A DNA stretch of 64,000 nucleotides from Akebia trifoliata. Taxonomy: Eukaryota; Streptophyta; Magnoliopsida; Ranunculales; Lardizabalaceae. The translations under genes and the position numbers were made by a program. The DNA lies in the NCBI GenBank assembly GCA_017979445.1, contig CM030711.1, positions 40,719,560 to 40,783,559 of the forward strand. The letters run 5' to 3'. The notes beneath the pieces are model-generated. The model searched no databases, was not told the origin of the DNA, and was given only the letters and a program-made list of their open reading frames with translations. Shown here piece after piece: positions 34,901 to 46,900 of this stretch (the first letter of the stretch is position 1; the number at the start of each line of letters is the position of its first letter).

Positions 34901-37900
34901 GAACTGAGCCTCCGAAAAAGAGAAAAGCGCCACCTATCGAAGATGAGCACTTATAGAAATTACAGGAAGAATTGCGGAGAAAACGGGCAACGATAGTCGA
35001 GGTAGTAGAGCAAGTAGATCTCGGAGCTAGTAGGGAGCAATTGGTAAACATTGAAGCAATACTGTTGGAGGAAGAATGGGATGTGCTGGTGCAATTTCTT
35101 AGAACTAATAAAGATATTTTTGCATGGTCTTTTGAGGACATGCTAGGGATAGACCCCCTCATTGCCTGCCATCGATTAAATGTAGATAAGACATTTCACC
35201 CAGTGCGGCAAAAACCAAGGAGATTGTCGCCATGCCTAAGGCAGGGGATGAATGAGGAGATTGGCAAGCTTTTAAGGACAGGGTTCATCAAAGAAGTCGA
35301 ATACCCCAAGTGGATAGCGAATGTAGTGGCAATACTAAGGATGGATGGGAGGGTCTGAGTGTGCATCGATTTCACCAACCTCAACAGAGCGTGCCTTAAA
35401 GATAACTTTCTTTTTTCAAGGATCGATAGATTAGTTGATGCTACATCGGGGCACAAAAGGATGTCCTTCATGGATGGATATTCGGGTTATAATGCTTCAA
35501 AATCATGCCTTTTGGGTTAAAGAATGCGGGGGCAACCTACTAGAAGCCGGTAACTAAAATGTTCAGAGACATGATTAACAGAACGGTTGAAGTTTACATC
35601 GACGATCTGCTAGTGAAAAGTAAAATAACAAAAGACTAACTCAAAGACCTTGAGGAGACGTTCGAGCGCCTAAGGGGATATCCAATGAGGTTAAAGCCAA
35701 AGAAATGCATGTTGGGGGTGTCATTCAGTAAGTTCTTCAGGCATATCATTACAAAGAAAGGGATTGCAGCAAACCCCGATTAGATTCGATCTTTGCTCGA
35801 GATGCCAAGTCTAAAGAACCTGAAGTAGGTACAAACTTTAGCTGGGAGGATAGTGACCTTGAACAGGTTCATTTCTCAAGTCTGGAACAGGTGTCATCAA
35901 TTGTTCGACTTGTTGAAAAGAGAAAAAAGATTCGTGTGGAGCGAAGAATGTGAGAGAACCTTCCACAACTTGAAGAAGTACTTGGGACAGTCACCCATAC
36001 TCAACACTCCAGAAAAATGGGAGAAATTGGGGATCTATTTAGCAATCACGACATTGTCCATCAGCTCGGTTCTATTTAAGGTAAACCTCGGACAAAAGTA
36101 CATTATTTAGTACATTAACAAAATACTTGACCTGTCAGAAGTCAAGTATACAACGACTGAGAAAATCGGCCTATCCTTGGTTTACTAGGTTCACAAACTC
36201 TGACCTTATTTTCTGTCCCACTGAATCCAGGTAGTAACTGACCACCCATTGAAGGATATGATGTACAAGTTAGATAAGTCTAGGAAAATGGCAAGGTGGG
36301 CAGTAACTCTTGGAGAATACGATTTGAAGTTCGAGGGGCGAACAACTTTAAAGGGACATGTGTTGATAGATTTTCCAATTGAGGATCTTGACTGGGAAGA
36401 AGATGACAAAAATGATGAAACGATAGATGAGGCCGGCATTTAGAGCAACCAGGCATGGTGGATGATGTTTGTTGACAGATCGTCAAATTACATAGGGTCG
36501 GGCGTCGGAATAGTATTGGTAACCCCGAGCAATGATAGGCTTGAGAAAGTGTTGAAGCTCGGGTACAGGGCATTAAACAACGAGACAGAATATGAAGCCA
36601 TCATAAATGGGCTCAAAATGGAGAAAGATCTCAAGATCGATAAACTTATGATGTTCATAGACTCCCAGCTAGTCGTAAATCAGTGCAACAGGGAGTATAA
36701 GGCTAAAGATGAGCGAATGGCGAAGTATCTAGCAGTAGTAAGAAAATAGCTTAGTTGGTTCACTGAGATCAAGATAAGTAGAATCTTGAGGGATGAGAAC
36801 AGGTATGCAGATTTACTAGCGTCATTGTCTTAATGCTCGGAGATTAGAAATCTCGAGCTATACTAGTAGAATACCAGCAAAAAACATGCACTAACTGTCG
36901 GTTGGAGAAGTGTATGCAGGTCAGCGAGAAGTTAGGTTGGATGTAGAAATACAGAGAATACCTCTAGACAGAGACCCTCCCCTAGGATAAGAAAGAAGCC
37001 AAAAACCTCTTCTACAAGATCGGAAGGTACACACCCGTCGACGAAGAACTATACAAAATGTCGTTTGGAGGAACCCTCTTGAAATGCCTAAATATAGAAG
37101 AGTCCGAGTTGATGATGGTAGAAATACATGAAGAAATATGTGGTAATCATTCGGGAGGGTGATCATTGGCAAACAAAGTAGTAACTTAGGATTATTTTTG
37201 GCCACAAATTCAAGAAGATTGTAAGAGGTATATCAGGATGTGCAACAGGTGTCAGAGGTATGTGCAAATGAACCTTTAATTTGCTAATGAGCTTCATTCG
37301 ATGATAGTTCTCTGCCCATTCTCAATTTGGGGAATGGATATCGTTAGACCCCTTCCTCGAGGAAAAGGGGTTAAACAGTTCATCTTGGTGGCAACATATT
37401 ACTTCACCAAATGGGTCAAAGCTACCCCTCTCACTTAGATCAAGGAGGAAAAGGTTATTAAGTTCACATGGGAGTACATCATAACGCACTTCAAAATCCC
37501 TTATGTATTAATTTCAGACAACAGGACACAGTTTAAGGGGAGTACAGTCATATTATAGAGAGTATGAGATTTGTTCACTCTAATCATCTCCGAGGTATCT
37601 GCAGGGAAATGAACAAGTAAAAGATTCAGATAAGACTATCCTCGACAATTTGAAGAAAAGGTTAGCCGAGCATAAAGGGAGATAGGTAGAAGAATTGCAT
37701 AGCGTACTATGGGCGTACCGAACAACACCTAGAAGGGCCACAGGGCTGACATTGTTTGCATTGGCATATGGGATGAAAGTTGTCATCCCTACTGAGGTAC
37801 AAGTCCCCACCATCAAGAAGCAAGTAGTTGGAGCAAGCATAAACGAAGAAATGATAGCATGGAATCTGGATTGACTGGATGAAACTTGGGAGAGAGTAAT

Positions 37901-40900
37901 GGAAATACTTGCATGGTATCAACAACAGTTGAAGAGGTCATACGACAGGAAAACACGAAGGAGAGAATTCAAAGTCAGGGACATAGTATTAAGGAAGGTA
38001 TTCACCAACACAAAAGAACTTAATAGCGAAAAGCTGGGAGCTAATTAGGAGGGACTATACGTCGTTTGTAAAGTCAGAGAAGTAGGGGCGTATTATTTAA
38101 AAATAGTAGCAGGAGATGTAATCATGGCACCATGGAATGCCTTCAATCTCAAAATATACTATCAATAAAGCATCTTATCCCCAACATCTATTGCATTCTT
38201 TGATTCAGACTAAGCTTTGGTTTTTTATTGGCATCGAGCCCAACTATGTAGTTAGTTTAGCGAAAAAGTCTTGGCCCTTTACTAGCGCTGATCCTAATTG
38301 AGGAGTTGGTTTAGTGAAAAGCCTTGGCCCTTCACTGGTGTCAAGCCCAAATGAGAAGTTGGTTTAGCGAAAAGCCTTGGCTCTTCACTAGTGCCGAGCC
38401 CAAATGAGGAGTTGATTTAGCGAAAAGCTTTGGCCCTTTACTAGGCGTAAAAAGGCTTGGTGTGTTTTGGCAACCTAAGCTCGACCATATAAAGTTGGAT
38501 TTGTTAAAATCTCTGGCAAGAGATTCTTTAAAATTTTGGCTTGCCCAAAAATTTTACTAAGTCAACAACTCGTATCGACCAAATTTGCATAACAAATGAA
38601 GGTCACGAAGTTCTTAGGAACATTTGTTTCAGAAACAAAGATTACAAATAAAAACGAACAAAAAAGTGAACTTTTCATTGATAAAATTTAGCTCTTACAC
38701 ATAGCAAAAGGTGATTCAAATACATGAAAAGTACAAAAAAAGAAACTAAATAAATTAAGTATCGACAGAATGATTGGCATCACCGGGAGCTTGCTTGATT
38801 GTTTGCTAGGAAGGGGTAGAATTATTCTTTTCAGACAGCTCGACCTTTTTCAATTTGGCCTTATGCTTGTTTTACGCCTTCTCTCATGCCGATTTTGAGG
38901 AGTCAAGCTCGGATTGAAGGGAGGCGAGTTGCTCTTCTAGCACTTTCTTTTTCTCGGCCTCTTTGACTTCAAGCTGACCTTTCAGCAAAGCAATGTCCCC
39001 CTTCGCCAAGGCAAAATTTTTCTTCACCAGTTCTAGCTCTGACCTTGTGTCGTCCAAAATAGCTTGGATCTTTAGAGAATGGGACGCGGTAGTGTTTATT
39101 TCGCTATGAAGCTTTTTTGTAAGCTCATTAGCCTTGTTACGATTGGTTAGCGCTATGTCTCTCGATTGACCGAGTTTGGCCACGACGTGCTGAACCTGAA
39201 AGTCATCGAATCATCGAAGTATGAATACTTGGCATATAAGTAATTAAAGGAAAATGAAATAGTTAAACAACTTATCGTGACCAGAGCTCAGAACGTGTCG
39301 TTGAAGAACCACATCGGATCCTAAATGAAGTGTCTATTAGTGGCCACCAGGTTCCTTAGAAGAACCGATGACTTGAATAAATTTCGCATTACCCAGGAGT
39401 TGGATAGCATGAAATCTTGATCCATGGTAGGATGGCCACCCACGATCGAGTTAACCACCCATGGAGAGGGAGGGAAGTCGTTGTCCCTGTAGCCCGACAT
39501 CCCATTGTTGAGGCTGACGCCTGAGATAACTCGGTAGGGAGCGTGAAAGCGCCCTCGATCCGCGGGGGGTGCGGATCCACTTTTGACCCTTGAGGTTTGG
39601 GAGTCGCCACCTAGTTGTTAAGGACTAGGAACCAAACTGACTCTAAAAAAGGCAAACTAATCTACGAAAGAGAAAAAAAAAGTCCGGGGATCACGTTACG
39701 GGGTTGGAAGGTGTTAGGCACCAATCCCGCCCGGCCAAAGCCGGTCTCTACTAACTTTCCAAGTAAATCACATTGCTAAAAACCTAGATAGAAATAAAAA
39801 TAAAAAAATCTGATACCTTTCCGATAGCAAGGATTTTGCTCCCTCAGATCTGACAAAAATAGCTTCTTGTTCCGTACTCCCTTGCTTTGTTCTGTCTCCG
39901 AATTTGATTTCGGATCTCCGAGATCAAGGTATCTCCTTGCTTTTGGATCTAAATTCTTCAAGTTTGTTGCGGATTTAGGGGTATTTTTGGAGGGCTTTTA
40001 GGTATTTTCTAGGCTAAAATTGAAGGAGGGATGTTAGGTAAGAAGTTGGGGCTCCAAAACTAGGGGTTTATGGGAGGCTAGGGGGGCTTCTAGACTTACT
40101 TCTCTTAGGGTTTATGATTTGATACGAAAATAGGGTGTGAGCACCTCTGTTTATAGATTTTTTTAGGGGTTGATTTGGATAGAGTTAGTATTTAATTAGA
40201 GTTCTTTTAATTAGAGTTGTGTTTTAGTTAGACTTGTTTTAGGTAGAATTGTGTTTTAATTAGAATTATTTTAGGTAGAATTATTATTTAGTTAAAACTC
40301 TATTAGATATAGTTATTATTTAATTAGAATTCTATTATGACTTTTGGTCTTATTTGATTGACTTTTAATATTTTGACTTTAGTATTAATTGATTGACTTT
40401 TAATATCTTGATTTCAGTCTTGCTTAATTGACTTTAATTTTGACTTTAGTCTCACTTGACTGACTTTAATACTTTGAATACAGTCTTGCTTGATTTACTT
40501 TTAATTTTTGGAGAACCCCCTCTAAAATATCTTTAATTCTTTGGACCCCCCAAATGGAGGAGTCCTTAAAGAAATATCCCACGAACCCTCAACAATTTTA
40601 CTTGAAAGCCCGATTGATTGATTTTTTTAATTCAAAATTTTAAATTAATTTCATTAATGTTTCACTTTAATTATTTAATATTTTATTTATTAATTTCAAA
40701 ATATTTAATTATGAAAATTGTGAAATTACCGTTTTACCCCCGGAGAGGACTTTTCACGTTTTAAGTCGGTTTTTAATGTTCTAGGATGTTTTAGAATCGA
40801 TTTTTCGTAAGGAATTCAATGGAAATATTAGTTTGTGTCATTTATGAAGTTTTTTGTGTGAAATGGTCGTGAACTTTATGAGGGGCATTTTCGTAATTTT

Positions 40901-43900
40901 ATCGAATTCTGTTAAAATTGGCGAAGTTATTTATTTGGTTTCGATTTGTTATTTTATGTGTTTGAGAAAGTTTTCCTAAGCATAACGTAGGCTCTAGGGT
41001 TGTTTTGATGTTAGGGGTATTTTGGTAATTTGATCATTTTTAGTGATTTTTATCATGAAGTTTCTTTTTGGTCTGCAAGATGATGATTTCTATGTGTCTG
41101 GAGTCGTATTTTCCTAGCGTAGTGTGGTTTCTAAGGTTTTATCAGTTATAGATACCTCATCCGGATTTCTGAAACATTTCTGGTAACGAAATAAAACAAT
41201 GGAAATAACATCCATCATTGGGAATCATTGCGATCGGGTTGACGAGTTGATCAATCAGGTGAGTGCAAAAATGGGGTGTCTACAGAGTGGTAGGGCAATG
41301 GTGACCGTTGGTGGGGGAGGAGAAAAGGCTGCAAGAGCAACCATGTTCAAAGGTTGAGAGTTGGTACCCCTCTTAAGCCTTTTGAGAAGTGGTTGGTTGT
41401 TCTTTTCGTCCTCATCTCTAGCATCGGATGGAGGCACCTCTATCACCTCAGCCTTGGAATCATCGTAGTCAATGGTGGGGGTAGGGCGATTTGAGCGAAG
41501 AGACATGTCTTCGTCGTCAGAGGGTTGGGGATGTGGATTCTATCAACTTGGACAATAACCTCTTCCACAGAAGTCAACAAGGAGAAATGACTTAGTGGTG
41601 TGGTGATAAAGCTCAGGATTAGATAGCAAATGATATCACTATCGAATCCTCGATGTTATTGTCTTTGTTCGGGCATGCAATAATAAGAAAGATAGATTCA
41701 GAACCTTGTAGAACTACGTGAAAAATTAGAAGAATTAAAAGAGAGGAGATTCACCACGGCCATTAAAGGAATTGAACATGAAAGGGGGAAGCTTGTCTCC
41801 TCGTACGCTTTCCTACCGGCTAGTTAGCTTGATTAGGAACAATAACCATTCCTTGTCCAAGTTGGGGAGCTCGAACAAGGATGGCTTCCCTATCCTCTTT
41901 ATTAAATAAAAGAATCATTACTTTTTGGGCAACCCCTTCAAGGCGGATTGGGTCTTGATGTCAAGGAGTCCGAGTTGTAGACCCTCGTCTAGCTGAGCTT
42001 TCATCTGCTCGAGACTATGGATTAAGTGGAAAAAATTTCTACTCATTTGGCTTAGGGCCCTCCGATAGAAATTCAGAACCTCCTAAGTTAGCTTACTTAA
42101 CGGAACTCAGAGGCTTGCCTTAAGTTACCCCCAATATACCACGGTGGTACTGGTGAGAAATCTTGAGAAGATGTGGGCTCATTCGTGTAGGACATGCCCA
42201 CATCACTATGGACAACATAAGCTTCCCTAACCTTAAACAACAGAAAATGTGTGGGGAAATAGGTTTTCCCCCTGGCCATTGGAAGGTGGAGAATTAAAAC
42301 AAAATTTTTTTTTTTTAGGGGAGAGGGGAGAGGGTCTTGATCTCTAACCTTGACAGAGGGCAACTTGGGAAAAGAAACTTGGGAGCTTAAGGAGCTTGCA
42401 GGAACCTTGCTGGTGTCGAGCTTTGGGAAGTGCAGGAGTAGAAGGCAGGAAAGAAAATAAGAGAGTAGAGAAGCCGAAAGGTAAAAATAGAAAGTGAGAG
42501 GGGATGAAGTATATATAGGTCTGAGAAGCCTCGAGATGCGAAACCAAATCAAAGGCCAGGATGACCTCGAGGAATGAAGCAATTGATAACCACAACGCAT
42601 TAAATGGCGTTGGAAACGAAGAAAAAGTATGAACAATGCGTGCGGAACCAGCTATCCCCAAAACGCCATGTGTGAGCAGTGCATAAACACGCAACGTAAC
42701 GGAACAATCAGAAGCACACATCACGAGGGCAATAATTACATATGCCGTCTTCGAAGTCTGAACGATCAGATATTAGGAATTTACGCAATTAATGAGAAAG
42801 TCAGACAAAACAACCAACTAGAGATTGCCACTTGTCGACAATATATAATCTTGAGGTCTCGGATCAAGATCCAAAACCTCGAGAGGGGGTATTGTGGAGG
42901 ATATTTCTTGGAGCGATTGACACATGGCAATCTCAGAAAATCCTGACCGATTCTCTGAGTTGAATGGAGAACACACTGATTTGCATCAAAACCGACCTTC
43001 GCATGCACTCTATAAAAGTAGGTCGGATGCCTGTGAAACCTATCAGATCAGATATGATAACCCCAACTTGACAGATCGGTTGAAACTGCTCCTGCCCTGA
43101 CCAGTCAGGTCTAGCAACTCCTGTAGCTGATAGATTAGGGAGTAGGCATAGCTACACCAACAGAAATCATTGAAAGGATCCTAGGAAATCCACGAGCTAG
43201 GAACTCTATAAATACCAGATAGCAATTTACACAAAAGGTTAGAAAAAATCTTCCTTGAGAGTACTTTATTAGTTTAGCACTAAATTTCTAACTTAATTGT
43301 CAGAGTCACAATGTGAAAAAGACATAAATTTGACAGCCTCGGGCTGTTAAATTTCATAAAATTCAATGGACCAAGAGGCCGAATTGGCGTCGAATTTTTC
43401 ATTATCATGTTTTTTTTCAACTGCTTGAAACTATCAAATTAATAAAGGATGGGAGAAATTCGACAGTTTTAAGCCGTCAAATCTGGGAACATCAAGAATT
43501 TCGATGGTTTTAGATTGTCAAAATTCAATTTTTATAATTCATGAGCCTTGGCCAGTCAATTTTTTCTGTCGAATTTTTCAGTTTTCATGTAGTGAGTGGT
43601 CCTGTTGTAGGCCATCCACCGAGCTAGGAATTCTCAAGGAAGATCTTGAGGTAGAGCAAAAAATTACATCTACAAGATACAAGATAAAGTAATAGATCTG
43701 AAGGAAAGAAATAACATATAAAACTAAGAGACACAAGTGATAACAAGGAAAATTTTAGCTTGTACCAAGTATAGATCCATCTAGTCCCTAAACGTAGCGA
43801 TTAACAAATACCAAGGCATCTTTCCTCATTGATGCCTGAAAAATTAACCTAGATCAATTATAAATATATTTATACCACGGTTCTCTATCTAGTGACCTAA

Positions 43901-46900
43901 TTCAACTGGTATGGATTGGTACTATTGAGATTTAATGGTGTTTGACCCCATAAAGATATAAGATAAAGTAACTACATGCAATGGCATTGAACGAGCTAAG
44001 ATATCTCAAACCTCAAAACGTTTATATGCTAGCATTTCTCGAGATCCAACTTCCTAAATCGCAATGTCACCAACATTTGTCCCAACTAAAACATAAAATT
44101 AGAACAAGACTGAGTTCAACAATAAAAACCAGTGTTATGGCCCAAAATAAATAAATTACATGCCAAAATCTAAAAGGAAATTCGAAAAGCAGTTGTTCAA
44201 GTAGCAAACCTAGAAGAATGGTCTGTTGATGTGGATGAAAATCCATGCTCATGACATTAGATCCTTGGTTAAGGGTCCGCACAACAGTTTTAGGGGCGTC
44301 ATCTAGTGAATACGCACTGTGAGGATGTGTTACACCAAAAACCGACACCTAGACACTCAATATTTTAGCATGTTGATTATACAGAGATAAATATATGAAC
44401 AGACACTTCAATCATCCAATGTGCAAATCAATGTTTTCAACAGTGAAGAATATACAAGGCTTTTTTCCTTTATGAGGTGAGGCATAAAACTTAAAACAAT
44501 AGGAGGTGTAAACCTTGAATTGTTCTCAAAAGAAACTTTGAAATATTCATCTATCGTACATATAAACTCAAAAATATGAATCGGCTACCAAAAACGAAAT
44601 AAGTAAAAAGTTCTGAGTTGTAAGACTTGAATTGTTCTTAAAAGAAGCACTTTAAAATATACAAATTTAAATAAATTAACCCGCTTCAAAAAAATAAATT
44701 AATAAATAAGCAACAAAAAAGAAGTTAGGTTTGCTGAGATGTAAGGCTCGATTGATCAGAAAAGAAGCGCCTTCAAAAATTCACATAACGTAACATACAA
44801 ATTTAAATAAATGAATCAGCTAGATAAGAAACAAAATAACAAAAATAGAAGTCAGAACCTCTTCCAATTCTACATAAGCCATTGTGTTAATGCATTACAA
44901 AAGAAGATAAAATAAAATAAAAACATTATTACTCGTGTCGTGTACTACCATGGTGGTAGGTTTCACATATTGAGGTAATGGGTGATGGATCATATTCTAA
45001 AAATTCATTCCAATCTGAGTTCAATGCAACTAAACAGATTCAAAATCAGATCTATGTGAAATATACAATACTTAATTATAATATCATTACCACACATCTC
45101 ATTTCATTAATTTACATGCAATGTTTTGGTTGAAAAATGTCGTACAGATTTTTTTTCCCACCACTAAGTTATCGATAAAAATGGAAAGTCACATGTACAT
45201 GGGATGGGACCGGGCTCAATGACACGATACAATAACGATCTTTGGTTTGAAGGTTTGGATTTTGGCTAAAGGCATGAAAAAGAAAAATTGGTCTGAAAAG
45301 CCTAAAACTTCTCACAAGGATAAGGCTTTAATGGTTCATTATCATGGACCTAACCCTTCGTCATGTATAGCGCCGATGCAACTTAAAGTTTTAAACTAAT
45401 CTTCTTGATGAAGCAGAAGTCAATTTGATGCTCCAAAATGAATTAGAAGTTACCCATTAACCCAACTCTCTTAGGCAATGAGACACACATAAGGCAACAC
45501 ACACAAATATACAAAGTGCTTAGAATCTTAAAGTTTTTACTCACTCAAGCATATGTACAATGAGACACTCATCCCCTAATATAGGAAGGAGGAGGCGGAC
45601 AACTAAGATCAAACCACATAAGATGAGCTTAGACTCATAGCTCAGTTGATTTGTCACAATGCAAAACAACTTTGAGGTTGTACGTTCAAGTCCAGCTAAT
45701 TCATTAAAACACACACACAGACACACACACACACACACAATATCAATTCAATGGTACATGAACGCTAGAATTCTCTATAAAAAATCATCGAAGCAAATTT
45801 CTATACTCAACCTATAAATAGATTCTCTATTTATGTACAACATGGAATTCTTTAGAAACTATGGTGCAGTTGAAGAACCCTCCACACTCGTCTTGAATAA
45901 TCTACCTAACTCTAGTATTCTCCAAACTCTTCTAAATCATTCTAGCTTTTCCACAACTTGTCGAAATGGGTAAATCTCATGGCAGAAATCCAAAGCTAAG
46001 TTATTCACAATTTCATATATGTATTTAATGTCCAAATCCAAATTCCAAACTCATTCAAATCAAATTACATGCTTCAAAATATAGGAATCTATCGGTATCG
46101 AGATTGATGCGAAACATTGAGTTTATCCAAATGTATGCAGTACTGTTTATTTCCTTGACTGAAACATTCCTCCAAAACGATATTTTAAATCTTTTAGAAT
46201 TATAACTCAACTACATCCATAGTTTCACTCTTGCAACTTTAGGAGATCTTGATTCACTTGAACTAAACAATTCATCTTCTCTCCTATGTAATATTCTTCA
46301 TTTTTTTTTCTTTTTTGGTTTCATAATTCATAGTGAAACCTATGTGTAATCAAAGGATTATATTAGATTGGTCAGCACACCCTTATGTTTTGAACCAATT
46401 TCGAAAAACTCAATCAATATTAAATATCTATGAGAAAAATGAAATTAGTCCAGACTTGACTTGCATTAGGATTTTGATGCACTACTTCACTTTGGGTTTG
46501 AAGTTTACAAGTTTACAAATTTTCAATCCAAATCTAAATATATCGTATAAAAAATCTAAATCTTCAATCCAAATATAAATATATCAGATAAAAAATCCTA
46601 ATACAATTTATATAAAGAAAAGAGGGATTAGAGAGAGTACCTAGTCCGAAGTCGCAATGATTCTTGGTTTGTCGCGTGAGCTGATGCAGCAGGTGACTGT
46701 GCCTTTGTGACCAATGTGATCACTTTAAGCTATCAGAGACAGGTAGCGAGATCAATAGATCACTTTGAGAAATTAGAGATGAGATACAGAGAGAACGAGG
46801 ATCAGATCTAGATCGAGATCGATCTATCAAATAGAGTGGGAGATGAGATCTATCAAGGGAGATAGATCGAGAGAGAGATATAGAGAGGTCAATCGAGATC

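Larger units (their letters stand above)
32296..43674 (+). mobile_element. Decayed Tat-type gypsy element with antisense ORF (AGATA duplication)
   Basis: An 11.4-kb element within WSD intron 1, same strand as WSD. Identical AGATA at 32291-32295 and 43675-43679. LTRs are 32296-32814 and 42893-43674 (the latter enlarged by a 288-bp MITE). Gag, protease, RT, RNase H, second RNase H and integrase are present but full of stops, and part of RT is deleted. A 3' region of more than 4 kb holds a tandem repeat and a long coiled-coil reading frame on the opposite strand, as in Retand/Grande-type Tat elements. A solo LTR (39544-41284) interrupts that frame. It appears much older than the element at 4469. 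Confidence 0.88.

Noticed and set aside
45638..45693. tRNA gene
   Set aside because: Box A and B are recognisable but the T stem and acceptor stem do not pair; treated as a SINE candidate.
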